Source of the DNA: Marinomonas balearica
GTDB lineage: Bacteria; Pseudomonadota; Gammaproteobacteria; Pseudomonadales; Marinomonadaceae
DNA length: 64,000 bases
NCBI RefSeq assembly: GCF_004362145.1
Contig: NZ_SNXC01000002.1
Location: 37,843-101,842 of the forward strand
Reading direction: 5' to 3'
The number at the start of each line of letters is the position of its first letter. Within the stretch, counting starts at the first letter, position 1. The notes under the pieces are model-generated. The model ran no database searches. It worked only from the letters and a program-made list of their open reading frames with translations, and was not told the DNA's origin. Positions 56,279-63,088 of this stretch are shown here, piece after piece. Position numbers and translations under genes: made by a program.

Positions 56279-57289
56279 ATGCCTAAGCCATCATCATTGG
56301 CGGTCAATGCACTGGCATTACTGCCTACTCACATTAAAGCTCAGTTTATGCCGAATGATAAAATCATGAAGCATGACGCGCTAAATAGCAGCAGCTTCGC
56401 CTGTGGTGAACTGTGTCTGACAGTTAATGATGATAACTATCACTTTAATGTTGCGGTAAAAAATATACATCGAAAGGAAAGCCTAGAGGCGCTATTGAAT
56501 GAAAGCGCTTCAAATACCTTATTGATTTGTAATCGTCTTACACCTTATTTGGCAGGTATATGCTCGAAAAATGGGCTAAATTTTATTGATGCTGCCGGTA
56601 ATATAAGAATTGATAATGACGGCTTACATCTTTGGGTTGAGTCGCAAAAAGGCAACGCTAAAAAAGCACTAGTTAATGAAACTAAATCCAACAAGTTCGG
56701 CGAAGGTTCAGCGAAACTTCTGTTTGCTTTACTGTCCCAGCCCGACATTCTAAATTGCTCTTACAGAGAAATAGCAGAATGCGCGAACATTTCATTAGGA
56801 ATGGTGAGCAAAGGCTTAGGAATTTTCGAAACTGAATCTCTCGTTAGCTTAGGGAAAAAAAGACGAATACTCGATTCAAAGCGCATGCTCGCTATTTGGG
56901 TAGACGTTTATCGTTTTGCTATTCGACCTAAGTTGGGTGGAATTCGCCTTGAATATAAGGGCAATGGGCAAAACATAGCAATGGACGAGTTCGATTACTG
57001 GGGCGGAGAAGTTGCAGCGCAAATGCTCAACGATTACCTTCACCCCGAAGACCTGCAATTGTTTACCCGTTTACCACTTCAAAAAAAGTTGGCTCAACTG
57101 AATTGTCGACCGAATCCAGAAGGTAATTTATGGCTCGTTCCTGTCTTTTGGAGTGATAAATTAGAATGGACGGAGAAAAGCCAAGCTTTATTGGCTGTAG
57201 CAGAACTGGAAGCGAGCATGGATAGCCGCAATCACGAAGTCGCAAGGATGATTTATGAAAAGTATCTATACACTGAAACACCCGCTTAA
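56279..57289 (+). CDS. AbiEi-family antitoxin (type IV TA-like)
   Basis: A 336-residue protein that resembles AbiEi-family antitoxins with a C-terminal domain. The N-terminal half has G-L-N-F-I-D-A-A-G-N, typical of this group; a winged helix follows with Y-R-E-I-A-E-C-A-N-I-S-L-G-M-V. In type IV systems it represses the operon and counters the toxin without direct contact. The ATG at 56279 is chosen, with an upstream TTG possible. The downstream gene overlaps by 35 bp. The symmetrical operator lies just upstream. Confidence 0.75.
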   Translation: MPKPSSLAVNALALLPTHIKAQFMPNDKIMKHDALNSSSFACGELCLTVNDDNYHFNVAVKNIHRKESLEALLNESASNTLLICNRLTPYLAGICSKNGLNFIDAAGNIRIDNDGLHLWVESQKGNAKKALVNETKSNKFGEGSAKLLFALLSQPDILNCSYREIAECANISLGMVSKGLGIFETESLVSLGKKRRILDSKRMLAIWVDVYRFAIRPKLGGIRLEYKGNGQNIAMDEFDYWGGEVAAQMLNDYLHPEDLQLFTRLPLQKKLAQLNCRPNPEGNLWLVPVFWSDKLEWTEKSQALLAVAELEASMDSRNHEVARMIYEKYLYTETPA

Positions 57290-58103
57290 CCCCGCATTTG
57301 AAACGGTACTTGAAGTCATTATTAGTGTGACATCACGGCTTGGTATACCTTATTTTATTGCTGGGGCTACAGCACGGGATTTGTTGCTTTATCATGTCTT
57401 TGATAGAGACCCAGGTCGAAAAACCCATGATATAGACACGGCCATTTTGGTCTCTAACTGGGACGACTTTACATCAGTTAAAAATGCATTATTGGAAGAA
57501 CCTGAGTTAAACGATACAAAATTGCCCCACCGTCTAATGCACAAAGAAAGCAGACTGCCTGTAGATATAATTCCGTTTGGTTCCATTGCCGATAACGCTG
57601 GTGAAATTCAATGGCCACCAGAGCATGCTATCACTATGTCTGTTGCTGGTTTTCAAGAAGCTTTTGATCATTCTGTGTTAATCGACATTGGTAAAGGCAT
57701 AAACTTGAAGGTATCTTCGTTGGCTGGCTTTGTGCTGCTTAAGCTACTTGCATGGCAAGAGCGGAAACTAGAAACCAGTAAAGATATCGCTGATTTTCTA
57801 ACGATTTTGACGGAATACCCCAATGTCGAATTCGATCGTTTATACGAAGATTTTATACCTGCGGAAAGGCTCAATTATAATATTGAGCGGCAAGGGGCGT
57901 TTTTATTAGGTTATGACCTAAATATGCTTTTGTTACATCCAAACACTAGCTCGAAAACGCTAAGCCAACTAATAGAACTCAAAACGACTCAAACGGAGCT
58001 GTTAATAAGCAGCTTGCTCAGAATTCGTAGTCCACATCTTCCTGATCAAATAGAACAGTTGCTTGGTGATTTTTGGGATGGAGTGAACTTGGAACATTCG
58101 TGA
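57255..58103 (+). CDS. AbiEii-like nucleotidyltransferase toxin
   Basis: A 282-residue protein with a nucleotidyltransferase core: A-G-A-T-A-R-D (residues 36-42) and the acidic pair D-I-D (59-61), then the third acidic position likely in V-D-I-I-P-F. This matches AbiEii/AbiGii toxins, which block growth or phage by transferring nucleotides (to tRNA in studied members). It overlaps its antitoxin gene. The stop codon falls in a 15-base sequence (ATTCGTGATCGACGG) repeated at 60470, where the flanking repeat begins. Confidence 0.75.
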   Translation: MKSIYTLKHPLNPAFETVLEVIISVTSRLGIPYFIAGATARDLLLYHVFDRDPGRKTHDIDTAILVSNWDDFTSVKNALLEEPELNDTKLPHRLMHKESRLPVDIIPFGSIADNAGEIQWPPEHAITMSVAGFQEAFDHSVLIDIGKGINLKVSSLAGFVLLKLLAWQERKLETSKDIADFLTILTEYPNVEFDRLYEDFIPAERLNYNIERQGAFLLGYDLNMLLLHPNTSSKTLSQLIELKTTQTELLISSLLRIRSPHLPDQIEQLLGDFWDGVNLEHS

Positions 58104-58205
58104 TCGACGGGGTCTTTGTTTACTCAACATACTGCCTTGGCGCTGCAATTATTTAACTCATCGCTTTACTCACAAACATATCGCGTTCCTTCTCCTTACC
58201 AAAGG
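58089..58205. repeat. Flank repeat R1, copy 1
   Basis: The stretch from ATTCGTGATCGACGG to about 58200 recurs at 60470-60580 with roughly nine in ten bases equal, and its end (CTCATCGCTTTACTCACAAA) has a diverged third copy at about 62255-62310. It contains no gene. Confidence 0.7.
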
Positions 58206-58215
58206 GAAGGATGGT

Positions 58216-58505
58216 GTATATAACCCGTTTATTTTTGCCTTATCTCAAAATGGCACACTATTTCTGAGGTGAATGATATTCACCTTCTCGCTTTGTCTAT
58301 TACGCTTTTTCAAAGTGTACTAATATCAGGTGTATTGTGAATGGATGGCCGAAATAGTGTGCCATACCGAGAAATACATAGACGTATGTCCGTCGACATG
58401 GCACGGTTTTTCTGAAAGGCTAAAACCCTATTTAGATCAGAGTTTTAGAGATCGGGTAAAAATCATACCTGTGCGGTTGAGCATGCCTATTAATAAAATG
58501 TTATA
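58216..58505 (+). repeat. attI-flanking repeat, copy 1, ending at a cassette junction
   Basis: This 290-bp block matches 62377-62667 with about 90 percent identity by eye. Identity stops just after the G^TT point (58500/58501). It contains a 15-bp inverted repeat, ATGGCACACTATTTC and GAAATAGTGTGCCAT (58250-58264 and 58351-58365), and a GGTGAAT/ATTCACC hairpin. The first cassette begins right after. No attC first half lies upstream within 150 bases, so this end is best read as attI. Confidence 0.75.
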
Positions 58506-58506
58506 A
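58345..58506 (+). CDS. Short ORF in the attI flank (uncertain)
   Basis: An open frame of 53 codons starting MAEIVCHTEK ends exactly across the cassette junction (TTATAA). The same frame is open in copy 2 (from 62507), where it reads on into the cassette. Differences between the copies include seven amino-acid changes among few silent ones, so selection on the protein is doubtful. No ribosome site is seen. I include it only because the frame is kept in both copies. Confidence 0.2.
   Translation: MAEIVCHTEKYIDVCPSTWHGFSERLKPYLDQSFRDRVKIIPVRLSMPINKML
58440..58506 (+). other. Putative attI recombination site 1
   Basis: Sequence ending AATAAAATG^TTATAAGG. The cassette that follows starts GTTATAAGGC, and its own far end reads GCCTTATAAC, its exact reverse complement. 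That pairing is the rule for integron cassettes, so the recombination point here is fixed at 58500/58501. The upstream side lacks a cassette, which fits attI. No integrase gene lies nearby. Confidence 0.65.
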
Positions 58507-58514
58507 GGCAAAAC

Positions 58515-58928
58515 ATGAACCCTGATCGAGATACAAAAAAAGCACTTCGCTGGGATGCCGGTTTAAGAACTAGCGAACCTAAAGCAAAAGTGTCTGGGCC
58601 CGAGTATTCAATGTCATATGCATGCCTTTCTTGTAAAACTGCTCATAAGCGTCATATCGACGGTGCTCCATCCGAATACCCTTTGAAAATGGAATGCCCG
58701 ATATGTAAAGGAGTAACATTCAATCTAGGAAGGCACTTTAAAGCGCCCAAGAAATCCGACGATACTCAATGGAAAAAAGTATCATTCCTTATTGAGCATG
58801 GGTTCCTATTTCAAAAAATTCGACTAGATCCAAATAGCTCTGAATCAGTTCCATACCCAAAAACATTGGCGGAAGCTAAAGAGTTCGTGATCAAATACAA
58901 AGATTGGGCAATAACCCATGCCTTATAA
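58515..58928 (+). CDS. Cassette protein with zinc-ribbon motif
   Basis: A 137-residue protein in integron cassette 1. Four cysteines, C37-x2-C40 and C61-x2-C64 (C-L-S-C and C-P-I-C), form a likely zinc ribbon. The C-terminal half is helical with basic patches (F-K-A-P-K-K). I do not know a function; similar orphan proteins occur in cassette arrays. The ATG follows the junction by nine bases with a short AAGG site. The stop is six bases from the attC start. Confidence 0.7.
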   Translation: MNPDRDTKKALRWDAGLRTSEPKAKVSGPEYSMSYACLSCKTAHKRHIDGAPSEYPLKMECPICKGVTFNLGRHFKAPKKSDDTQWKKVSFLIEHGFLFQKIRLDPNSSESVPYPKTLAEAKEFVIKYKDWAITHAL

Positions 58929-58982
58929 CAAGCGCGTCAAATACGACGCTCGTACCTCGCGCGTTTTACGCGGGCGTTATGC
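58922..58982 (+). other. attC site 1
   Basis: Outer cores CCTTATAAC and GCGTTATGC bound a palindromic region that contains GCGCG repeats (ACGACGCTCG...CGCGCGTTTTACGCGGGCG). The recombination point is G58976^T58977. It ends cassette 1. Confidence 0.8.
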
Positions 58983-59001
58983 ATCAAAATAGAGAGCAGT
59001 T

Positions 59002-59496
59002 ATGAACAAAGGTGAATTGACTTTTTTCTGCGGGAAAATGGGTGCGGGAAAGTCAACTAAAGCTTATGAGGTTGCACAGCATGGCAACACAGTATTGCTT
59101 TCAGAAGATGAATGGCTTACGTCACTGTACCCAAATAAAATCTCATCACTAAATGACTATATTGAATATTCAAATCTACTTAAACCACAGATTAAAAAAC
59201 TTGTTCAATCTATTTTGTCTTCGGGCACTAATGTAGTTATGGACTTCCCAGCAAATACTCGTTCGCAAAGAGATTGGTTTCGGAGTATTTTCTCCGAAAT
59301 CGGGGCTCCACATAATTTGATATACATTGATTTGCCAAATGAAGTCTGCCTAGAACAAATCGAAAAAAGACGTATAGAGCAGCCTGAAAGAGCGGATACT
59401 GATACGCCAGACATGTTTGAGCAGGTTACAAAGTATTTTATGGCTCCAGCATCCGAGGAAGGTTTCAATACAACCAAAGTAACGAAAAATGCATAA
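59002..59496 (+). CDS. Cassette P-loop kinase-like protein
   Basis: A 164-residue protein with a Walker A motif G-K-M-G-A-G-K-S-T (residues 11-19), a middle D-F-P-A-N-T-R and a lid-like R-R-I-E-Q-P-E. It resembles the AAA_33/Zeta-like kinase proteins common in mobile DNA, perhaps a small-molecule kinase or nucleic-acid kinase. The ATG has AGAGAG upstream. The gene fills cassette 2, whose attC lies over its stop codon. Confidence 0.7.
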   Translation: MNKGELTFFCGKMGAGKSTKAYEVAQHGNTVLLSEDEWLTSLYPNKISSLNDYIEYSNLLKPQIKKLVQSILSSGTNVVMDFPANTRSQRDWFRSIFSEIGAPHNLIYIDLPNEVCLEQIEKRRIEQPERADTDTPDMFEQVTKYFMAPASEEGFNTTKVTKNA

Positions 59497-59578
59497 TAAG
59501 CACATTAAAAGTCGCCCACAAAAAACGTGGGCTGGACTCGCTAACGCTCGCATTTTTCCGGTGAGCAAGGTGTTAGCT
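59489..59578 (+). other. attC site 2
   Basis: Outer cores ATGCATAAT (one base from the expected ATGCATAAC complement of the cassette start) and GTTAGCT. Inner palindrome GCCCAC...GTGGGC and a long stretch with GCTAACGC. Recombination point G59572^T59573. Slightly degenerate first core. Confidence 0.7.
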
Positions 59579-59605
59579 GCCAGGACAAAGTAATGCACAA
59601 CATCC

Positions 59606-59652
59606 TGTACATGTACTTAGTTTTAAACCAAACTTGTTCCATATACTGTACA
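59606..59652 (+). promoter_or_regulatory. YefM-YoeB operator with TGTACA cores
   Basis: Two TGTACA hexamers (59606-59611, 59647-59652) with a near-repeat ATGTACTT between. The E. coli yefM operator also uses TGTACA cores. The first gene starts 18 bp after the second site, so the YefM-YoeB complex probably represses here. Confidence 0.65.
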
Positions 59653-59669
59653 AGTGAGGTGCAAAAAAA

Positions 59670-59924
59670 ATGAGAATAGTCTCTTTTACCGAAGCCCGAA
59701 ATGGCCTAAAAGCCGTTTTGGACAATGTAATTAACGATGCGGATACTACTGTAATCACTCGTCGTGACTCTGAAGATGCTGTTGTAATGTCATTGGATTA
59801 CTACAACAGCCTTATGGAAACTGTTCATTTACTTCGTTCTCCAGCTAACGCTGAACACTTAAATCGTTCAATTGCACAGTTTAAAGCGGGTAAAACGACC
59901 CAGCGAGCGCTTATTGATGAGTGA
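59670..59924 (+). CDS. yefM: YefM-type antitoxin
   Basis: An 84-residue Phd/YefM-family antitoxin. It starts M-R-I-V-S-F-T-E-A-R-N and has V-I-T-R-R-D-S-E-D-A-V-V-M-S-L, the typical DNA-binding and dimer fold, with a C-terminal tail that should wrap the toxin. GAGGTG lies upstream. Its stop overlaps the toxin start (ATGAGTGA), which couples translation. It sits in integron cassette 3 with its own promoter and operator. Confidence 0.9.
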   Translation: MRIVSFTEARNGLKAVLDNVINDADTTVITRRDSEDAVVMSLDYYNSLMETVHLLRSPANAEHLNRSIAQFKAGKTTQRALIDE

Positions 59925-60180
59925 CAGGTTATTATCATGGACTGATGAAGCTTGGAATGGTTACGTCTATTGGCAGACTCAAGACAATAAAACATTGAAA
60001 CGAATCAATAAGCTAATTGCCGATGTTAAGTACTCTCCATTTGTTGGGATTGGAAAACCAGAGTCCCTTAAAGAAAACCTTTCTGGCTTCTGGTCTCGCA
60101 GAATAGATGATACCAATCGTTTGGTATATGCCGTGGATGATATAGCAATTACGGTTATCTCGTGTCGGTATCATTACTAG
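59917..60180 (+). CDS. yoeB: YoeB-type mRNA interferase toxin
   Basis: An 87-residue Txe/YoeB toxin, a ribosome-dependent mRNA endonuclease. The sequence L-K-E-N-L-S-G-F-W-S-R-R-I-D and ending C-R-Y-H-Y match E. coli YoeB. Catalytic equivalents are E49, R68 and H86. The ATG overlaps the antitoxin stop by eight bases. The product is full length (E. coli YoeB is 84 residues), so the pair is probably active. Such cassettes are thought to stabilise arrays. Confidence 0.92.
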   Translation: MSDRLLSWTDEAWNGYVYWQTQDNKTLKRINKLIADVKYSPFVGIGKPESLKENLSGFWSRRIDDTNRLVYAVDDIAITVISCRYHY

Positions 60181-60188
60181 CGAGTGCC

Positions 60189-60215
60189 AGCTAACAAATC
60201 AACAATCTATATAGG
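60189..60215 (+). other. Truncated attC (first half) after yoeB
   Basis: AGCTAACAA is the first core and complements the cassette start GTTAGCT, but no second core or palindrome follows before the next element. The attC is therefore cut, and the array stops here until 62663. Confidence 0.55.
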
Positions 60216-60292
60216 CCTCCCATAACTTTATTGATGCCAAATCGATAACTCGCTGGTCTCAAATAACAAATTCAAGGATGACGGAATTCGTT

Positions 60293-60370
60293 ATGCCTAG
60301 ACCAAGAAGTCAACAGGTCAGCTTGTCAGACACGTCTTATTATCACTGTATTTTACGATTTAGCGCGTAA
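60293..60370 (+). pseudogene. Remnant of a REP-associated (Y1) transposase
   Basis: The 25-codon frame starts M-P-R-P-R-S-Q-Q-V-S-L-S, then Y-Y-H-C, the standard N-terminus of RAYT/IS200-like Y1 transposases, then departs and stops at TAA. The HUH and Tyr motifs are missing. It is a 5' scrap of such a gene, possibly linked to the event that cut the attC. Confidence 0.7.
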
Positions 60371-60469
60371 ACCTTGGTAGTAAAGCGACGCCACGAAAGA
60401 ATAACAAGCCACCCATGTTTTAAAAAATGGTAATTTCTAGGTTTTAAGTATGTGTGCCCTAATTTATTA

Positions 60470-60580
60470 TTCGTGATCGACGGCGTCTTTGGTTACTCAA
60501 CATATTGCCTTGGCGTATCAGTTATTTTACTCATCGCTTTACTCACAAACATATCGCGTTCCTTTTCCTTAACAAAGGTG
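60470..60580. repeat. Flank repeat R1, copy 2
   Basis: Matches 58089-58200 from ATTCGTGATCGACGG through CTCATCGCTTTACTCACAAA to AACAAAGG. It precedes the threonyl-tRNA synthetase paralogue instead of the attI flank. A CTAATTT-CATCT-AAATTAG inverted repeat follows at 60602-60620. Confidence 0.7.
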
Positions 60581-60661
60581 CTTTGACCCAAAGGAATTTT
60601 CACTAATTTCATCTAAATTAGTCGTTGATGGAATCAATGTTAAGTGTTAAAAATGTTTGTT

Positions 60662-60733
60662 ATGAATTCATTATTAAATTTTTCTCAAACTAGTTTCTCT
60701 ACCACCACGACCACAAGGTTGTTTGGGGGGTAG
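60662..60733 (+). CDS. Leader peptide with five consecutive Thr codons
   Basis: A 23-codon frame (ATG at 60662; an in-frame ATG at 60653 is also possible) ends in TAG at 60731. Codons 14-18 are ACC-ACC-ACG-ACC-ACA, five threonines in a row, and the stop lies at the base of a terminator hairpin. That resembles thrL-type leader peptides. No clear ribosome site is seen, and a TTGATG/TAAAAA promoter lies close upstream (60625-60653). I infer that translation stalls here when threonyl-tRNA is scarce. Confidence 0.65.
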   Translation: MNSLLNFSQTSFSTTTTTRLFGG

Positions 60734-60741
60734 CTTTTTTT
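60699..60741 (+). terminator. Attenuator terminator before the ThrRS paralogue
   Basis: CTACC pairs with GGTAG at the base, with inner C-rich and G-rich runs also pairing, followed by CTTTTTTT. The threonine codons form the 5' arm, so a stalled ribosome would prevent the hairpin and let transcription reach the gene at 60804. Confidence 0.65.
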
Positions 60742-60803
60742 ATGTCTACTTCTTGTTATTCGCTCAGAGTTTTTCGTTAAAAACCTTTTATTAGGAGAAA
60801 GGT

Positions 60804-62000
60804 ATGAAAACTCATCGCGAACTTGCGGAACAACTCGATTTATTTCATTCAGAACAGCAGGCACCTGGAATGCTATTTTGGCATCCCAATGGCTGGCATT
60901 TATTTCAAAATATTCAAGAACATATGCAACGCTGTTATCGTCAATATGGTTTTAAAGAAGTACGTACACCTCAGTTGATGAAAAAAGAGCTGTGGCATAT
61001 ATCCGGCCATATGGCTATGTATGCACAAGATATGTTCTTTGGCGGCGAGCAAAATGGTGACCAAGAATACGCGTTAAAACCGATGTCTTGTCCTGCTCAT
61101 ATACTCATGTACAAGCGAGGTGTTCACAGCTACCGAGACTTACCTATGAAACTGTTTGAATTTGGTTTGGTGCATCGCAACGAATCATCGGGTTCATTAA
61201 ATGGTTGTCTACGCTTGCGGCAGTTTACTCAAGATGATGCACATGTTTTTTGTGCATGGTCACAGGTTAAGCATGAAGTTGGCCAGTTTTTGCAGCGTGC
61301 AAAACAAATTTATAGCGATTACGGCTACCAAGCTTTGGAAGTAAAAATCTCCACTCAACCAGAGCAAGCATTAGGCGATGATGCCTCGTGGCAGAGGGCG
61401 GAAGAGATACTTAAAGAAGCGTGTCAGGCAGAAAGTGTCTCTTTTGACATTCAAGTGGGTGAAGGGGCTTTTTATGGACCGAAAATTGAACTGGCATTGC
61501 AAGACGCGATAGGACGAATTTGGCAATGCGGTACAATCCAGCTAGATTTCAACTTACCTGAACGCTTTGATTTAGAATTTAAGAACGATCAAGGGGAAAG
61601 GGAGCAACCTATTATTTTGCATCAGGCTGTCTATGGATCGATAGAGCGCTGGATAGGAATATTACTCGAAGCATCTCAAGGCGTGTTACCAGAATGGATA
61701 CACCCTCAGCCCGTTGTATTAGCTACAGTGAACGATTCCGTTTTGGCCTATGCCAATAAAATACGGGTTGATCTAGAACAACAAGGTATCAATGTCTTAT
61801 GTGACTTTGGTGACCGCTCCGTTGGTCGCAAAATAAAACGCAGCTTTGAACTTAAAATTCCTAATATCGTCATAATCGGTGAACAAGAAGCTCAAACTGG
61901 AAAGCTATCTGTTCGTCGTGGGAAACAGGTTGAAAGCATCCAAGCAAGCGAACTTTTCGCCTTTTTAAAAGGTAAACAGAATCTATTATTAAAGGAGTGA
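60804..62000 (+). CDS. thrS: Threonyl-tRNA synthetase paralogue lacking TGS and editing domains
   Basis: A 398-residue class II synthetase: catalytic core (about 1-300) and anticodon-binding domain (about 300-395). The normal bacterial ThrRS N-terminus (TGS and editing domains, about 240 residues) is missing, and a strong AGGAGAAAGG site precedes this ATG, so it is not truncated by error. Zinc ligands are kept: C96 (K-P-M-S-C-P), H147 (D-D-A-H-V-F-C) and H273 (I-L-H-Q-A-V). It should charge tRNA-Thr without removing serine. A role as an inhibitor-resistant or starvation-induced second copy is inferred from its leader and from known resistant ThrRS copies. Confidence 0.88.
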   Translation: MKTHRELAEQLDLFHSEQQAPGMLFWHPNGWHLFQNIQEHMQRCYRQYGFKEVRTPQLMKKELWHISGHMAMYAQDMFFGGEQNGDQEYALKPMSCPAHILMYKRGVHSYRDLPMKLFEFGLVHRNESSGSLNGCLRLRQFTQDDAHVFCAWSQVKHEVGQFLQRAKQIYSDYGYQALEVKISTQPEQALGDDASWQRAEEILKEACQAESVSFDIQVGEGAFYGPKIELALQDAIGRIWQCGTIQLDFNLPERFDLEFKNDQGEREQPIILHQAVYGSIERWIGILLEASQGVLPEWIHPQPVVLATVNDSVLAYANKIRVDLEQQGINVLCDFGDRSVGRKIKRSFELKIPNIVIIGEQEAQTGKLSVRRGKQVESIQASELFAFLKGKQNLLLKE

Positions 62001-62023
62001 ATTATGACCACCGAGACCAGATA

Positions 62024-62051
62024 GGCCGCCAAGCGATTGGCGGCCTTTTTA
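62024..62051 (+). terminator. Terminator after the ThrRS paralogue
   Basis: GGCCGCCAA and TTGGCGGCC pair perfectly around GCGA, followed by TTTTT. A six-codon frame (M-T-T-E-T-R) behind AAAGGAG ends just before the hairpin; three of its six codons are Thr. Confidence 0.9.
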
Positions 62052-62100
62052 ATGAGTTCAATATCGTACTAAAAATGCAGGTTACTTTGAGCACAAGACA

Positions 62101-62205
62101 GACGGTGCGTCTGGTTGCTTCTCAAGCGACACCTTAGGCGCTATGTACGCCGCCCAATACAAAGCCAAAATGACACAAAACGGCGACCTAAGTCCCAACT
62201 TCCAA
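62101..62205 (+). pseudogene. Decayed fragment of the M32 carboxypeptidase gene
   Basis: The frame D-G-A-S-G-C-F-S-S-D-T-L-G-A-M-Y-A-A-Q-Y, then T-Q-N-G-D-L-S-P-N-F-Q, matches residues near the end of the enzyme at 54687-56171 (bases 55911-56042), with a 27-base deletion. No other part of the gene is present. It marks a duplicated chromosomal flank next to the second attI-like repeat. Confidence 0.85.
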
Positions 62206-62376
62206 ATCAGTCTCAACACTTCGATACGACTTAATTACGAAGTGACATTCAAATAGTTAGCTCATTGCTTTGACAAAAAAATTCGCATTCCTTCCCGTTA
62301 CCAAGAAGGTTTGCATGGGGTCAATTACTTGCATTCACATTGAAGTTACAGGCAGCGTGAGCGAATAAGAAACAGG

Positions 62377-62667
62377 GTATATAACCCGTTTATTTATGCC
62401 CTATCTCAAAAATGGCACACTATTTCTGAGGTGAATAGCATTCACCTTCTCGCGCTGTCTTTTGTGCTTTCTGAAAGTGTATTAGTATCAAATGTATTGT
62501 GAATGGATGGCCGAAATAGTGTGCCATACCGAAAAATACATATGCGTATGCTCATCAACATGGCACGGTTTGTCTGAAAGGCTAAAACTCTATTTAGATC
62601 ATAGTGTTAGAGGTCGGGTAAAAATCATACCAGTGCGATTGAGCATGCCTATTAATAAAATGTTATA
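62377..62667 (+). repeat. attI-flanking repeat, copy 2, ending at a cassette junction
   Basis: Second copy of 58216-58505. The 14-bp arms TGGCACACTATTTC (62413-62426) and GAAATAGTGTGCCA (62513-62526) are conserved. Identity stops just after G62662^T62663, where the next cassette starts GTTATATGAA. That cassette's end reads TTCATATAAC, its exact reverse complement. The site is therefore a second attI-like head. Confidence 0.75.
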
Positions 62668-62692
62668 TGAAGTTAGAAATTGGAGAAACGTA

Positions 62693-62986
62693 ATGCGCTG
62701 GGTAGTTCTGTTTGATGATGCTCCTGAAATGATGGAGCATCGAAAAGAAAATAAGCAGCAGCACGTCGATTATGTCAGGCGAAATAAATCTGAAATAGTG
62801 ATCGGCGGTGGGTTCAAGGAAGACCAAGAAGGTATATTTGTAGGTGGTATGTGGATACTAAATGTTGACAGCCGAGAGCGGGCTATTGATCTAATAGAAA
62901 ACGACCCGTACTTTAATCCCACCCATAGAAAGTATAAATTATTGCTTTGGGGAAAAGTGCTGGAAGATGAAACCGTTGAGCTATAA
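62693..62986 (+). CDS. Cassette YciI-like protein
   Basis: A 97-residue protein starting M-R-W-V-V-L-F-D-D behind GGAG, seven bases upstream. It has H-V-D-Y-V near residue 23 and a G-G-M-W-I-L-N-V-D strand with N-D-P-Y-F-N-P, which fit the YCII domain (ferredoxin-like fold with a His/Asp pair). The open frame extends upstream through the attI repeat to 62492, but that part is not the gene. Function in cassettes is unknown. Confidence 0.8.
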   Translation: MRWVVLFDDAPEMMEHRKENKQQHVDYVRRNKSEIVIGGGFKEDQEGIFVGGMWILNVDSRERAIDLIENDPYFNPTHRKYKLLLWGKVLEDETVEL

Positions 62987-62989
62987 GTG

Positions 62990-63058
62990 TTCATATAACA
63001 ATCAGCTCCAATTGACTCCGGCGCTGTCGCGCCTCCGCAATTGAGCTAAGCGTTATGA
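62990..63058 (+). other. attC site 4
   Basis: Cores TTCATATAAC and GCGTTATGAG with a long imperfect palindrome between (CAGCTCCAATTG against CAATTGAGCT). Recombination point G63052^T63053. Clear attC. Confidence 0.85.
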
Positions 63059-63088
63059 GTCTTAAGTGAGTCAGAAGGAAGGTTGCAC

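Noticed and set aside
62492..62692. Long open frame joining the attI flank to the YciI-like gene
   Set aside because: It crosses the cassette junction; the first 67 codons come from the duplicated flank, and the real gene has its own GGAG site and ATG at 62693.
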